64,000 nucleotides of DNA from Brevundimonas halotolerans (GCF_003730275.1 NZ_QTTA01000010.1:434001-498000); one strand, 5' to 3'; shown: positions 17,797-27,861, numbered from the stretch's first letter. Made by a program: numbers and translations. Notes: generated by a model from the letters alone, not told the origin.

Positions 17797-20235
17797 TTAG
17801 AATTGGGTGGAGGTCGAGAAGCGGAAGCCCTCGGTCTTGTCGTAATCTTCGCTGGAGAAGATCTTGGAGATGTCGAACCGGATCGGTCCCACGGGCGCGC
17901 GCCAGTGGATGCTGATGCCGGCTGACCCACGGATAGACAGGTCATCGACGATGCGGGTGTTGCGAAGCCCTGTCGTGGTGTCGAACAGATAGCGGTCGTC
18001 CAGAACGCCAACCGTACCGACATCGGTGAACAGCGAGGTCCGAATGCCGTACTCTTCCGGCAGACCGTTAGGCACCGTCAGTTCCATTGTCCCGATGACG
18101 TAGAAATTACCGCCGAGGGCATCGGTGGTCAGGGTATCGCGAGGGCCGAGACCCGCGGTCTCGAAGCCCCGGAAGCTGTTGCCACCCTTGAAGAAGCGGT
18201 CGTTGATCCTGACGGGATCGCCTCCCCAGCCCGACACATAGCCCGTCTGGAACTGGGCCGTGACCACCCACTCGGGCCGAATGCCCCAATAGGCCGACGC
18301 TTCGGCTTCGGTGCGGATGTAGTTCACGTCACCGCCGAGACCGGCGATGTCCTGACGGATGGTGCCGGCCCAGCCGCGCGTCGGCCGCACGGGATCGTTC
18401 CGGCGATCGACCAGAATGGTGTAGCCGGCCGAAGAGTTCACGAAAGACCCGACCTGATCGCACAGGGCCGATGATCCCTGTCCGCTCCGGCAGAAGCTGG
18501 CCGGCACAATAACTTCGTCAGCCTTCAGGAAGTATCGGGTGCTGAGCAGCGTGTAGCCGTTCAGAGGATAGGACAGGCGCAAGCCCGCGCCGGTCGACCT
18601 GTAGTCATAGGACGAGAACTCGCTGAGGTCGTAGCGCGAGTGGAAGATGTCGAAGCCTGCTCGCAGGTCGCGGCCCATGAATTTCGGTTCGGTAAAGCGG
18701 AAGTCGATGTTCTGGCGCAGCGAGCCCCACTCGATGCGCGCCACAACGGCCTGGCCGCGACCGCGGAAATTGCTCTCCGAAACGCCCAGGTTGACGACGA
18801 AGGAGTCGACCGAGCTAAAGCCTGCGCCGACCGACAGTTCGCCGGTAGGCTGTTCCTCGACGGTGACGTTGACCACGGAACGATCAGGAGCCGAACCCCG
18901 CACTTCCTCGATCATCACATCCTTGAAGAAGCCGAGGCCACGAAGATTGTTGCGCGAACGCTCCACCAGGGTGCGGTTGAAGGCATCGCCTTCGGTCAGG
19001 GCCAGTTCGCGGCGGATAACCGGGTCGATGGTCCGCGTATTGCCGACCACATTGATACGCTCGACATAGACTCTCTGGCCTTCGGCGACGTTGAAGGTGA
19101 CGTCGACTGTATCGGTCTCGGGATTCGGACGGTAGCTGGGCGAGATCTCGACGAAGGCATAGCCCGCCGAACCAGCGGCATAGGTCAAGGTATCCACCGC
19201 CTGCTCGATCTTGCCGCTTTCGTAGAGGTCGCCCTCGCGGATCGGCAGGATCAGCTTCAGGAAGTCGGCATTCAGTCGGTCATTCTCCGTGACCACGTCG
19301 ACTTCGCCGAAATTGTAGCGGTCGCCCTCGTCCACCGTCAGGGTGATGGAAAAGGCGCTGTCATCCGGCAGCAGCTCAGCCACGGCCGACAGGACGCGGA
19401 AGTCGTAATAACCGCGGTTCGTATAGAATTCCCGCAGCTGCTCGCGGTCGTAATCGAGGCGGTTCGGGTCGTAGTTGTCGTTGCTGGTGAACAGCCGCCA
19501 CCAGCGCGACTGCTTCGAGACCATGACCTCGCGCAGATCGCCGTCCGAGAAAGCCTGATTGCCGATGAAGGTGATGGCCTGCAGACCCGTCTCGGGGCCT
19601 TCGTCGATCTCGAAGATCACATCGACGCGGTTCTGTTCCAGTTGAACGATCTTGGGCGTCACACTGGCTGAAATTCGACCCGAAAGGCGATACAGTTCGA
19701 CGATCTTGCCGACGTCGTCCTGGATTCGTGCCCGCGTATAGATACCGCGCGGCCGGATGGTGACTTCCTCGCTGAGCTTGTCGTCGCCGATGGCGCCGTT
19801 CCCCTCGAAGATCACCTGATTGATGATCGGGTTCTCGACCACTTCGACGATCAGAACGCCGTTCTGAACGCCCATCTGCACGTCAGCAAACAGGCCGGTG
19901 CGGGACAGGGTGCGGACGGCGACGTCCAGCACCACCGGATCGACCGTATCGCCGGGCCGGATCGGCAGATAAGACAGGACGGTGGCGTCCTCGATGCGCA
20001 GATTGCTGCCGCGCACCTCGATAGCCGTCACCAGCACGCGTTGATCCTGGGTCGGGTCCTGGGCTGCGGGCTGGGCCTGAACCGGCGGCGGCGACGTTTC
20101 CTGGGCCAGAACCGGCCCGGCCAGACCCGCACCGATTACAAGCGCAACGGCGCTGGCGCGACCGGCGAAGATGTAAGGGGCAGAAAAGGAAGACTTATGC
20201 ATCACGGGTCCCATCGGGGGCTGGCGCCGGCTCAT
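17797..20235 (-). CDS. bamA: Outer membrane protein assembly factor BamA
   Basis: Core of the BAM complex, folding beta-barrel proteins into the outer membrane. The protein (812 residues from ATG 20235) carries a signal peptide (hydrophobic core around 28-44, ending VLAQ), a Pro/Gln-rich stretch, five POTRA domains to about residue 460 (e.g. ITAIEVRG-like first strand, FNVAEGQRVYVERINVVGN for POTRA 5), and a 16-strand barrel with the VRPTRGWAG motif in the C-terminal half. It ends in the aromatic residue Phe typical of BAM substrates. The ATG at 20235 shares a base with the rseP stop; the ATG at 20202 gives a tidier signal peptide and is an alternative. Confidence 0.95.
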   Translation of the reverse strand: MSRRQPPMGPVMHKSSFSAPYIFAGRASAVALVIGAGLAGPVLAQETSPPPVQAQPAAQDPTQDQRVLVTAIEVRGSNLRIEDATVLSYLPIRPGDTVDPVVLDVAVRTLSRTGLFADVQMGVQNGVLIVEVVENPIINQVIFEGNGAIGDDKLSEEVTIRPRGIYTRARIQDDVGKIVELYRLSGRISASVTPKIVQLEQNRVDVIFEIDEGPETGLQAITFIGNQAFSDGDLREVMVSKQSRWWRLFTSNDNYDPNRLDYDREQLREFYTNRGYYDFRVLSAVAELLPDDSAFSITLTVDEGDRYNFGEVDVVTENDRLNADFLKLILPIREGDLYESGKIEQAVDTLTYAAGSAGYAFVEISPSYRPNPETDTVDVTFNVAEGQRVYVERINVVGNTRTIDPVIRRELALTEGDAFNRTLVERSRNNLRGLGFFKDVMIEEVRGSAPDRSVVNVTVEEQPTGELSVGAGFSSVDSFVVNLGVSESNFRGRGQAVVARIEWGSLRQNIDFRFTEPKFMGRDLRAGFDIFHSRYDLSEFSSYDYRSTGAGLRLSYPLNGYTLLSTRYFLKADEVIVPASFCRSGQGSSALCDQVGSFVNSSAGYTILVDRRNDPVRPTRGWAGTIRQDIAGLGGDVNYIRTEAEASAYWGIRPEWVVTAQFQTGYVSGWGGDPVRINDRFFKGGNSFRGFETAGLGPRDTLTTDALGGNFYVIGTMELTVPNGLPEEYGIRTSLFTDVGTVGVLDDRYLFDTTTGLRNTRIVDDLSIRGSAGISIHWRAPVGPIRFDISKIFSSEDYDKTEGFRFSTSTQF

Positions 20236-21449
20236 CAAGCGAGCCCGCCGAGGAATTTGAACAGGTTCAGCTTTTGTAGATCGTTCCAGGTGGCGAACAA
20301 CATCAAACCCGCCAGCAAAGCAAGACCGACCCTGAACCCTGCCTCCTGAAAGCGGGCTGCAACAGGCTTCTTGGCAACAGCTTCATAGCCATAAAAAACC
20401 AGGTGTCCGCCATCCAGGATCGGGATCGGCAAGAGGTTTAGAAAGCCAATTCCGATCGAAAGTATGGCAGCGAAGCTTGTCATGGTGACAATCAGATTGA
20501 AAGCCGTCGCTCCCGGGTCCGGATTGGCCTCGACGGCCGCGCTGGTCAGGGCGCCGGACGCCTTGGCGATCCCGATGGGTCCGCTCAGCTGATCACCGCT
20601 CTCGCGGCCCGTGAAGATGCGGCCGATGTAGCGAATGCTGGTGGCCAGCACGTCGCCGGTCTGGGACACCGCCTGCCCCACCGCCGCGATAGGCCCGTAG
20701 CGCACGTGCCGTATTTCATCCATCGCCGGAAGCAGGCCCAGACCGATGCGGCCCACGGTAATCCGGCCCGCGACAGGGTCGGTGACGGTCTCGCGTTCCG
20801 GAACAGCGGTAAGCGTAAGCTCATCCCCGCCCCGCTCGACCATGAAGCGCAACCGGTCCCCGCTGCTCAGGGAGACAATGCGGGTGACATCGCGCTGATC
20901 CTCGATGCGTCGCCCATTGATGCCGGTGATGAGATCGCCCGGCAGGAAGCCCGCGGACGCCGCAGGACTGTCGGCAGAAACCTGCGCCACCCGGGCCGGC
21001 TGAATTTGGACGCCGATCAGAGAGAACAGCAGGGTGAAGACCACGATGGCCAGGACGAAGTTGGCCATGGGCCCCGCAAGGACGATAAGGGCGCGCTGCC
21101 AGACCGGCTTGAAATGGAAATAGTCGCGGATCGCCTCGGGGCCCTGCTCGGCGATGATGCGGTCCTTCAACTCGGCCAGGCCCGCCTGATCCGGCACGCT
21201 GGACGGATCGAGGTCACCCGAAAACTTCACATAGCCGCCCAACGGGATCCACCCCAGCCGCCATTCGGTGCCCTGGCGGTCGGTACGGGACAGCAGACCT
21301 CGGCCAAAGCCGATGGCAAACCGGTCGATCTTGACGCCGAACGCCCGCGCCACAAGGAAATGGCCCAGTTCGTGGATCGTCACCACGACGGTCAGAACAA
21401 GCAGAAAGGGCAGCACATAGAGCGGCGCCTGGGCCAGGAAGTCGATCAT
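20235..21449 (-). CDS. rseP: Site-2 zinc metalloprotease RseP
   Basis: Inner-membrane intramembrane protease that cleaves anti-sigma factors and signal-peptide remnants. The 404-residue protein has the zinc motif HELGH at residues 26-30 in the first span, the FGVKIDRFAIGFG stretch, a PDZ domain around 150-250 (SAGFLPGDLITGINGRRI) and the third zinc ligand in LDGGHLVFY near residue 355. Only one PDZ domain is obvious, where E. coli RseP has two. It is placed between dxr and bamA, the common proteobacterial order, with a TGATG overlap into bamA. Confidence 0.95.
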   Translation of the reverse strand: MIDFLAQAPLYVLPFLLVLTVVVTIHELGHFLVARAFGVKIDRFAIGFGRGLLSRTDRQGTEWRLGWIPLGGYVKFSGDLDPSSVPDQAGLAELKDRIIAEQGPEAIRDYFHFKPVWQRALIVLAGPMANFVLAIVVFTLLFSLIGVQIQPARVAQVSADSPAASAGFLPGDLITGINGRRIEDQRDVTRIVSLSSGDRLRFMVERGGDELTLTAVPERETVTDPVAGRITVGRIGLGLLPAMDEIRHVRYGPIAAVGQAVSQTGDVLATSIRYIGRIFTGRESGDQLSGPIGIAKASGALTSAAVEANPDPGATAFNLIVTMTSFAAILSIGIGFLNLLPIPILDGGHLVFYGYEAVAKKPVAARFQEAGFRVGLALLAGLMLFATWNDLQKLNLFKFLGGLA

Positions 21450-21486
21450 GCGGTCGCTCTATTCCCCCTCGTTGATCCGGACAGGA

Positions 21487-22680
21487 TCATGCAGCCTGCT
21501 CGCGTCGGTCCAGACAGATCCGGGCCAGACGGCGGGCCTCCTGATCCACGGCCAGGGCCGCTTCACAGGCGTCTCCGGACCCTCCGACAAGGTCCGATGC
21601 CGACGCCATTTCAAGGGTGTCGGCTATGACTGCGGCAATATTGAGAAAGGCCAGACGCCGGTCAAGGAAAGCGAGGGCGGCGACCTCATTGGCGGCATTG
21701 AAGATGGCGGGCGCGGCCCCTCCGGCGCGAAGGGCCTGTCGGGCGAGAGTCAGGGCCGGAAAGCGTTCGGTGTCGGGCGCCTCGAACGTCAACCGCCCCA
21801 GCGAGACCATATCCAGCGGTGGCGCTTGCCACGGCATGCGCTTGGGCCACGCAAGCGCATAGGCGATCGGCGTGCGCATGTCGGGCGGCCCCATCTGGGC
21901 CAACGTCGATCCATCCACGCATTCCACAAGGCTGTGGATAATCGACTCGGGGTGGACCACGACGTCGATCTTCGCCTCGGGCATGGAAAACAGCCAGGCC
22001 GCCTCGATCATCTCCAGGCCCTTGTTGGCCAGGGTGGCGCTGTCTACCGAGATCTTGGCCCCCATGCTCCAGTTCGGGTGGGCGACGGCGCGCTCGGGCG
22101 TGACGTGCTCCAGCTCCGAGGCCGGAGTCTGGCGAAAGGGCCCGCCCGAAGCGGTCAACACCAGCTTGCGAACCCCTTCCGGGCGCTCGTGGGGAAAGAC
22201 CTGGTGGATGGCCGAATGCTCGGAGTCGACCGGCAGGATCCGTCCACCGGCCGTGGTGGCGCGCGCCATGAGAGCGGGACCGCAGCAGACCAGACTTTCC
22301 TTGTTCGCCAGCCCCACGATAGCGCCCGTCCCGGCCGCAGCCCAGGTCGACTTCAGCCCCGCCACGCCGACAATGGCCGCCATGATCCAGTCGGCAGGCT
22401 GCAGAGCCGCCTCGATCAGGGCGGCCTCACCCGCCGCGACCGCGATTCCCGTGCCCGCGAGCGCATGCTCCAGATCGGCCTTCAGCTCAGGCCAGACCGT
22501 CACCACCAACTCCGGGCGCCAGCGGCGTGCCGCCTCGGCCAGACGCTCGATGTTTCGACCACCGGTCAGGGCAGCGACGGTGAACCGAGCCGTCCCCGCG
22601 CGCTCGGCCTCGTCCATGAGCGCAAGGGTCGAACTGCCAACTGAGCCCGTAGCCCCGAGAACGCTGACGCGGCGATGCAT
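21487..22680 (-). CDS. dxr: 1-deoxy-D-xylulose-5-phosphate reductoisomerase
   Basis: Second enzyme of the MEP pathway, giving 2-C-methyl-erythritol 4-phosphate for isoprenoids. From the ATG at 22680 the protein has 397 residues with the NADPH motif [11 protein letters not shown] at about 9-19, the NKESLVCCG stretch, the metal/substrate motif [11 protein letters not shown] near 145-155, and [18 protein letters not shown]. An in-frame extension reaching back 960 bases runs through cdsA on the same strand and is a shadow. The start overlaps the cdsA stop by one base. The MEP product feeds UppS encoded just upstream. Confidence 0.96.
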   Translation of the reverse strand: MHRRVSVLGATGSVGSSTLALMDEAERAGTARFTVAALTGGRNIERLAEAARRWRPELVVTVWPELKADLEHALAGTGIAVAAGEAALIEAALQPADWIMAAIVGVAGLKSTWAAAGTGAIVGLANKESLVCCGPALMARATTAGGRILPVDSEHSAIHQVFPHERPEGVRKLVLTASGGPFRQTPASELEHVTPERAVAHPNWSMGAKISVDSATLANKGLEMIEAAWLFSMPEAKIDVVVHPESIIHSLVECVDGSTLAQMGPPDMRTPIAYALAWPKRMPWQAPPLDMVSLGRLTFEAPDTERFPALTLARQALRAGGAAPAIFNAANEVAALAFLDRRLAFLNIAAVIADTLEMASASDLVGGSGDACEAALAVDQEARRLARICLDRREQAA

Positions 22681-23504
22681 CACGCGGTCGCATCCGTCAG
22701 AATGAACAGCAGGCGGGCGCCCGCGAGGACGACGGCGGCGAACATCAGGCCGTCCACGCGGTCCAGAAGGCCGCCATGACCGGGAATCAGGCCTCCGGCA
22801 TCCTTGACACCAAAGCGTCGCTTGAGGGCGGACTCCCAAAGATCCCCCGCCATGGTAGCCAGAGCGGCAACAAAGCCCAGCAGCAGGCCCCAGGCCCAGG
22901 TTGGATTCGGGAGATCGAGCGGCAGCAGCCAGGCGATCAAGGCCCCTGCCCCCGCGCCGGCCATGAGTCCGCCGGCAAATCCCGACCAGGTCTTGTTGGG
23001 CGAATACCGGGGCCACAGCTTGGGCCCCTTGAGCACGCTGCCGACAATGAAGGCCGCGACGTCGGACGACCAGGCCACGACAAACACCAGAATCGTCCAG
23101 CTGAGCCCCACACCGGACTGGCCGTCGCGCAGCCAGATCAGCAGGATCGCGGGCCAGCCGAGGTAGAGGACCCCATAGGCGGCATCGAGGCCTTCCTGTC
23201 GGACCCGTTTGGCGAACAGGCCAGCCGCCGCCGCGGCAAAGACGAGAGTTACCAGCGCCGGCGACATGGCCCCGGTGTGGGCGATCGCAGTCACGGCGAC
23301 CAGCGACAGGGCCACGGCCCAGAAGATCGGACCCGGGCGTTCGCGCGCGCTCATCTCGGCCCATTCCCGGGCCAGAAGCACACAGGCTGCCAGCATGATG
23401 GCAAGAAACCACAGACTGCCCGCCCAGATGGCCAGCACCGCCAGCGGTGCAAGCACCAACGCCGAGACGACGCGCATGCCCAGGTTTCCGAACGGGATGC
23501 TCAT
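22680..23504 (-). CDS. cdsA: Phosphatidate cytidylyltransferase
   Basis: Polytopic inner-membrane enzyme making CDP-diacylglycerol, the precursor of all phospholipids. The protein (274 residues from ATG 23504) has about seven hydrophobic spans. The C-terminal signature is [19 protein letters not shown] followed by [11 protein letters not shown], holding the metal-binding aspartates. The start shares a base with the uppS stop (TGATG) and the stop shares a base with the dxr start. An in-frame upstream extension lies inside uppS and is rejected. Confidence 0.95.
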   Translation of the reverse strand: MSIPFGNLGMRVVSALVLAPLAVLAIWAGSLWFLAIMLAACVLLAREWAEMSARERPGPIFWAVALSLVAVTAIAHTGAMSPALVTLVFAAAAAGLFAKRVRQEGLDAAYGVLYLGWPAILLIWLRDGQSGVGLSWTILVFVVAWSSDVAAFIVGSVLKGPKLWPRYSPNKTWSGFAGGLMAGAGAGALIAWLLPLDLPNPTWAWGLLLGFVAALATMAGDLWESALKRRFGVKDAGGLIPGHGGLLDRVDGLMFAAVVLAGARLLFILTDATA

Positions 23505-24286
23505 CAGGACACGGCCATCTGTGGCCTTGACGCTCGACCCCCGAACCGCCGGTCGCGCCGGTGATATTCCTCGACGGCCGCGGCCAAGGCTTCCGGGCCG
23601 TAATCGGGCCAGAGGATGTCCTGAAACACCATCTCGGCATAGGCCGCTTCCCACAGCAGGAAGTTCGACAGCCTTTGCTCGCCGGAGGTACGGATGATCA
23701 GATCCACAGGCGGCCCCCGGTGGGTCGACAGGGCGGCACTGATATCGTCTTCGGCGATGTCTGGAACGTTCTCGCCCCGCTTCAGCGCCTGCTCGACCAG
23801 AGCGTTCACCGCATCGGTGATGTCGGCCCGCCCCCCATAGTTGAAGGCCACCTGAAGCAGAAAGCGGTCGTTGTGGGCAGTCTGTTGCTCGGCGCGGTCG
23901 ACGATGGCGGCGATGTCGTCCGGCAGCCCCTGCCTGCGCCCCAGAATATGGATCCGCACGCCTTCGCGCTTCAGCCGGTCCAGATCGCTGCCGACATAGG
24001 CCCGAACCAGCCCCATGAGGTCGGAGACCTCCTCGGCGGACCGTTTCCAGTTCTCGGTCGAGAAACCAAACACGGTCAGGCAGCGGATACCGAGATCGGC
24101 AGCCCCCCGAACGGTACGCTTCAGCGCCTGAACCCCCTCTCGGTGACCGGCGGCCCGCGGCAGGCCCCGACCCTCAGCCCAGCGGCCATTGCCGTCCATG
24201 ATCAGGGCGACGTGGGCCGGTCCCGTGACCGCACCGGTCCGGGAAGGCGAAGGCTCAGGCGCGTTGGGGGGCCCGGAGGTCGTCAC
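23504..24286 (-). CDS. uppS: Isoprenyl transferase (undecaprenyl diphosphate synthase)
   Basis: Cis-prenyltransferase building the C55 lipid carrier for peptidoglycan and O-antigen. The 260-residue protein has a nonconserved ~22-residue Pro-rich start, then [13 protein letters not shown] with the catalytic Asp31, [14 protein letters not shown] motif (here [11 protein letters not shown]), and the C-terminal [23 protein letters not shown]. It overlaps the frr stop by four bases and is followed by cdsA with a one-base overlap. Its substrate supply comes from the MEP pathway (dxr, two genes on). Confidence 0.95.
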   Translation of the reverse strand: MTTSGPPNAPEPSPSRTGAVTGPAHVALIMDGNGRWAEGRGLPRAAGHREGVQALKRTVRGAADLGIRCLTVFGFSTENWKRSAEEVSDLMGLVRAYVGSDLDRLKREGVRIHILGRRQGLPDDIAAIVDRAEQQTAHNDRFLLQVAFNYGGRADITDAVNALVEQALKRGENVPDIAEDDISAALSTHRGPPVDLIIRTSGEQRLSNFLLWEAAYAEMVFQDILWPDYGPEALAAAVEEYHRRDRRFGGRASRPQMAVS

Positions 24287-24840
24287 ACCTGCATGATCTC
24301 GACTTCCTTGGTTTTCATCATCTCGTCGATACGCTTGATGGCGGCATCCGTGTCCTTCTGGACCTCGGCCTCCATCTTCTTTTGCTCATCCTGACTGATG
24401 TCGCTGGCCTTTTCCGCCTTCTTCAGGTCGTCATTGGCGTCGCGGCGGACGTTCCGGACCGCGATCTTCTGCTGCTCGGCATACTTTCCGGCCAGCTTGA
24501 CCAGGTCCTTGCGGCGCTCCTCGGTCAGCGGCGGCACGGGGATGCGCAGCATCTGACCATCGACGATCGGGTTGAGGCCGAGGCCCGCCGCCCGGATCGC
24601 CTTTTCGACCGACACCACCATGCCGCGGTCCCAGACATTGACCGTGATCATGCGCGGCTCAGGCACGCTGATGGCGGCCACCGCATTCAGGGGCGAGGTC
24701 GAGCCATAGGCTTCCACCTGAACCGGATCCAGCAAGCCGGCGTTCGCGCGACCGGTCCGCAGACCCGCGAACTCTTCCTTCAGCGCACTGACCGCCTTGT
24801 CCATGCGGTCGCGGTAGGTTTTCAGGTCGGGCTTTGCCAT
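24283..24840 (-). CDS. frr: Ribosome recycling factor
   Basis: Releases the ribosome from mRNA after termination together with EF-G. The protein has the standard length of 185 residues and shows [20 protein letters not shown] near residues 27-46, the [11 protein letters not shown] stretch, and [33 protein letters not shown] in the long-helix domain (quoted by its start; the stretch runs to about residue 140). It follows pyrH by 27 bases and overlaps uppS by four, the common bacterial order tsf-pyrH-frr-uppS. Confidence 0.96.
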   Translation of the reverse strand: MAKPDLKTYRDRMDKAVSALKEEFAGLRTGRANAGLLDPVQVEAYGSTSPLNAVAAISVPEPRMITVNVWDRGMVVSVEKAIRAAGLGLNPIVDGQMLRIPVPPLTEERRKDLVKLAGKYAEQQKIAVRNVRRDANDDLKKAEKASDISQDEQKKMEAEVQKDTDAAIKRIDEMMKTKEVEIMQV

Positions 24841-24867
24841 GTCGTTCTCGCTCTGGTGTCAGTTCGT

Positions 24868-25614
24868 TCAGCCGTCGCTTCTAGCGCCGGACTGGATAAC
24901 GGTGAAGGCACCTTCCCCACGCAGCACCTTCTCGAGCGAGTCATCCTCACGGATCGAGAAGACGACGATCGGAATGCCGCTGTCGCGCATCAGGGCCACG
25001 GCCGAGGCATCCATGACGCGCAGGTCCTTCGCCAGGACGTCGTGATAGGTCAGGGTTTCGTAGCGGGTGGCCGACGGATCCTTCTTGGGGTCGGCGCTGT
25101 AGACGCCATCGACGCTGGTGCCTTTCAGCAGGGCATCACAGCCCATCTCGGCAGCGCGAAGCGCGGCCCCCGAATCGGTCGTGAAGAAGGGCGCGCCGAC
25201 GCCGGCGGCAAAGATCACGACCCGGCCCTTCTCGAGGTGCCGCAGGGCGCGGCGGCGAATATAGGGCTCGGCGACCGCATTCATGGTCAGGGCGCTCTGG
25301 ACCCGCGTCTGGACGCCCATTTTCTCGAGCGCGCCCTGCATGGCCAGCGCATTCATGACGGTCGCCAGCATGCCCATATAGTCGGCGGTGGTGCGCTCCA
25401 GCCCGGCAGCGGCCTTGGACACGCCCCGGAAAATGTTTCCGCCACCGATGACGAGGCAGATCTCGACGCCCTGGCGCGCGACGCGGGCGACCGCTTCAGC
25501 CACCGATTCGACCGTGCCGATATCGATGCCGAATCCCTGATCGCCCATCAGGACCTCGCCCGACACCTTCAGCAGGACGCGCTTGTATCGATATCCGGAT
25601 GAGGGGTTGGGCAT
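24868..25614 (-). CDS. pyrH: Uridylate kinase
   Basis: Phosphorylates UMP to UDP, a step in pyrimidine nucleotide synthesis; the bacterial enzyme is hexameric and unrelated to eukaryotic UMP kinases. From the ATG at 25614 it has 248 residues: [15 protein letters not shown] at the start, the [11 protein letters not shown] motif around 56-66, [12 protein letters not shown], and [15 protein letters not shown]. An in-frame start at 25719 lies beyond the terminator-like hairpin and adds nonconserved residues. The gene sits between tsf and frr; the hairpin upstream suggests partial separation from rpsB-tsf. Confidence 0.96.
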   Translation of the reverse strand: MPNPSSGYRYKRVLLKVSGEVLMGDQGFGIDIGTVESVAEAVARVARQGVEICLVIGGGNIFRGVSKAAAGLERTTADYMGMLATVMNALAMQGALEKMGVQTRVQSALTMNAVAEPYIRRRALRHLEKGRVVIFAAGVGAPFFTTDSGAALRAAEMGCDALLKGTSVDGVYSADPKKDPSATRYETLTYHDVLAKDLRVMDASAVALMRDSGIPIVVFSIREDDSLEKVLRGEGAFTVIQSGARSDG

Positions 25615-25655
25615 GTCGGTTCCGTCAGCAAGCGACCGCCCGTCGGACAGGCGGC

Positions 25656-25698
25656 CATAAAGAAGGGGCGCGTGGGCCTTCAAAGCCCAACGCGCCCC
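25656..25698 (-). terminator. Terminator-like hairpin between tsf and pyrH
   Basis: On the minus strand a long GC-rich stem (GGGGCGCGT...GGGC paired with GCCC...CGCGCCCC, one bulged base, 7-base loop) is followed by CTTCTTTAT. It lies 52 bases after the tsf stop. The T-run is interrupted, so termination may be partial, reducing pyrH-frr expression relative to rpsB-tsf. Confidence 0.65.
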
Positions 25699-25749
25699 CG
25701 TATGCAACGCTCCGATCACAGATCCGAACGGTATTTGGTGGATGCGGCC

Positions 25750-26688
25750 TTAGCCGGCCGTCATCGAGGCGACTTCAGCAGCGAAGTCCGGTCCTTCGAC
25801 CTTCTCGACGCCTTCACCCAGGGCCAGACGGACGAATCCGGCCAGCTTCAGGTTCGACGAGCCCAGTTCCTTGGCCGTATCGGCAACCAGTTGCTCGACC
25901 GTCACATCCGGGTTCATGACGAAGGGCTGCTTGGACAGCACGACGTCCTTCTGGAACTTGGCAATCTGGCCGGACACGATCTTGTCGATCATGTTCTCCG
26001 GGCGACCTTCTTCCCTGGCCCTTTCGGTCAGGACAGCGCGTTCCTTCTCGATGGCGGCCGGGTCCAGATCGTCGGTGTTCAGCGACAGCGGCGCCGTGGC
26101 GGCGACGTGCATGGCGATCTTGCGGCCCACTTCACGCAGGGCTGCCTTGTCGCCCGCGCCTTCCAGAGCCACCAGCACACCGATGCGGCCGACACCCGGC
26201 GACACGGCATTGTGGACGTAGGAGGCGACAACGCCTTCGTCGACCGACAGGCGGGCGGCGCGGCGCAGCTGCATGTTCTCGCCGATCGTGGCGATCAGGC
26301 GGGTCACTTCGTCCTGGACGGTCGAGCCGTTCTCGAGCGTTGCGCCGTGGATGGCTTCCACGGTGTGGTGCTCAAGGCCTAGCTGGGCAAACGACTTGGC
26401 CGCGTCCTGGAACAGGTCATTGCGGGCCACAAAGTCGGTCTCGGCGTTGAACTCGATCGCAGCGCCGATTTCGCCCTTGCCGTCTTCACGGGTGGCGACG
26501 GCCACGAGGCCTTCAGCGGCGACACGGTCGGCCTTCTTGGCGGCCTTGGACAGGCCCTTGGCGCGCAGCCAGTCGATGGCGGCGGTGATGTCACCGTCGG
26601 TTTCCTGCAGGGCCTTCTTGCAGTCCATCATGCCCACGCCCGAACGCTCGCGCAGTTCCTTCACGAGGGCAGCGGTGATCTCGGCCAT
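25750..26688 (-). CDS. tsf: Translation elongation factor Ts
   Basis: Nucleotide exchange factor for EF-Tu. From the ATG at 26688, which has an AGGAG ribosome site 8 bases upstream, the protein has 312 residues. The N-terminal UBA-like domain carries [19 protein letters not shown] and the core shows [16 protein letters not shown] (EF-Tu contact region, around 70-90). A second ATG 21 bases upstream is in frame but lacks a ribosome site. The gene follows rpsB, the near-universal arrangement. Confidence 0.96.
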   Translation of the reverse strand: MAEITAALVKELRERSGVGMMDCKKALQETDGDITAAIDWLRAKGLSKAAKKADRVAAEGLVAVATREDGKGEIGAAIEFNAETDFVARNDLFQDAAKSFAQLGLEHHTVEAIHGATLENGSTVQDEVTRLIATIGENMQLRRAARLSVDEGVVASYVHNAVSPGVGRIGVLVALEGAGDKAALREVGRKIAMHVAATAPLSLNTDDLDPAAIEKERAVLTERAREEGRPENMIDKIVSGQIAKFQKDVVLSKQPFVMNPDVTVEQLVADTAKELGSSNLKLAGFVRLALGEGVEKVEGPDFAAEVASMTAG

Positions 26689-26720
26689 GTTCAATCTCCT
26701 GATATTCATAATGCGGGAAC

Positions 26721-26775
26721 GGCCGGGCTGGTTTAGCCCGGCCGCGTAACAGTTTGGCGGTCGCGGTGAACCGCC
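26721..26775 (-). other. Two tandem hairpins in the rpsB-tsf intergenic region
   Basis: Between the rpsB stop and tsf start lie two inverted repeats. One has a 6-base stem (GGCGGT/ACCGCC at 26756-26775). The other has an 8-base perfect stem (GGCCGGGC/GCCCGGCC at 26721-26743, 7-base loop). Neither is followed by a T-run on either strand, so they look like mRNA stability or partial-attenuation structures rather than true terminators. Confidence 0.5.
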
Positions 26776-26780
26776 GGGCT

Positions 26781-27707
26781 TCAGGCCTCGGCCTTGTCCG
26801 TCTCGGCAGCTTCCGGCGCGGCTTCCTCGGCGGCGGGCGCCTCCGTTTCAGCAGCGGTGGCTTCAGCAGCGGGGGCTTCGTCGGCGGCAATCATTTCCTC
26901 GGCGATGGCCTCGGCACCGGCCGGAGCCGGCTCGGCTTCAGCCTTGGGGGCCTTGGTCTTCAGGGCCGGCTCGACCGGGGGCGCTTCCGAGGCACCGATG
27001 TCGACGCCCGAGGCCGACTGGCCGGCGGCCAGACCGTCCAGGACCGCGTCGGCGATCAGATCGCAATAGGTCTGGATGGCGCGCGCGGCGTCGTCATTGC
27101 CCGGGATCGGATAGGTGATGCCGTCGGGATCGCAGTTGGTGTCCAGGATCGCGATGACCGGAATGTTCAGCTTGCGCGCTTCCAGGATGGCGATCGCTTC
27201 CTTGTTGGTGTCGATCACGAACATGATGTCCGGCAGGCCGCCCATGTCCTTGATGCCGCCCAGCGACAGCTCAAGCTTGTCGCGCTCGCGCGTCAGGGTC
27301 AGCAGTTCTTTCTTCTGGCGGCCGTCGCCACCGGTTTCCAGAAGGGCATCCAGTTCACGCAGGCGCTGGATCGAACCGGACACGGTCTTCCAGTTGGTCA
27401 GGGTGCCCCCGAGCCAGCGGTTGTTCATATAGTATTGGGCGCAGCGCTTGGCCGCCTCGGCCACGGGATCCGACGCCTGACGCTTGGTGCCGACGAACAG
27501 CACGCGGCCGCCCTTGGCCGCCACGTCGCGCACGGCGACCAGCGCCTGATGCAGCAGCGGGATCGACTGCGACAGGTCGATGATGTGGATGTTGGAGCGT
27601 GAGCCGAAGATGTAGCGCTCCATCTTCGGGTTCCAGCGGTGGGTCTGGTGGCCAAAGTGGGCGCCCGCTTCCAGCAGGGTACGCATCGAGAATTCAGGCA
27701 GAGCCAT
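26781..27707 (-). CDS. rpsB: 30S ribosomal protein S2 with Ala/Glu-rich C-terminal extension
   Basis: Structural protein of the small ribosomal subunit, needed for binding of S1 and initiation. From the ATG at 27707 it has 308 residues. The conserved body shows [20 protein letters not shown] near the start, [14 protein letters not shown], and [24 protein letters not shown] around 190-215. Family members usually end near 240-255; here a further ~60 residues rich in Ala, Glu and Pro follow, probably disordered. An in-frame upstream extension covers the leader region and is rejected. It is first in the rpsB-tsf transcript. Confidence 0.96.
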   Translation of the reverse strand: MALPEFSMRTLLEAGAHFGHQTHRWNPKMERYIFGSRSNIHIIDLSQSIPLLHQALVAVRDVAAKGGRVLFVGTKRQASDPVAEAAKRCAQYYMNNRWLGGTLTNWKTVSGSIQRLRELDALLETGGDGRQKKELLTLTRERDKLELSLGGIKDMGGLPDIMFVIDTNKEAIAILEARKLNIPVIAILDTNCDPDGITYPIPGNDDAARAIQTYCDLIADAVLDGLAAGQSASGVDIGASEAPPVEPALKTKAPKAEAEPAPAGAEAIAEEMIAADEAPAAEATAAETEAPAAEEAAPEAAETDKAEA

Positions 27708-27752
27708 GATCGTGTAGTCCTTTTTCCGATTCAATCCGCCGCAGACGGTGAA

Positions 27753-27770
27753 AAGGACCGACGGGTCCCT
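27753..27770 (-). promoter_or_regulatory. Attenuator-like hairpin in the rpsB leader
   Basis: On the minus strand the leader contains AGGGACC, a 4-base loop, GGTCCTT, then TT, about 45 bases upstream of the rpsB ATG. A 7-base stem (with one G-U pair) running into four T residues resembles a weak intrinsic terminator. Leaders of rpsB are known to bind S2 in other bacteria; this one may serve feedback control, which is inference. Confidence 0.4.
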
Positions 27771-27832
27771 CGGAACGGCTCGACCGGGATGTCTCCCCGG
27801 AACGCGCCACGCCTGCGTGTGAAGTGCGCGGG

Positions 27833-27861
27833 CATATAGGCTAGATAGGCCGGAAAGGCAA
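27833..27861 (-). promoter_or_regulatory. Candidate sigma-70-type promoter for rpsB-tsf
   Basis: TTGCCT at 27861-27856 and TATATG at 27838-27833 are separated by exactly 17 bases on the minus strand. The predicted start would leave a leader of about 115-120 bases before rpsB. The match is fair, and the position between the convergent-side GFA gene stop and rpsB is the only place for this promoter. Confidence 0.5.

Noticed and set aside
22681..23640. 320-codon N-terminal extension in frame with dxr
   Set aside because: It reads through cdsA in another frame and has no similarity pattern; the ATG at 22680 gives the normal Dxr start.
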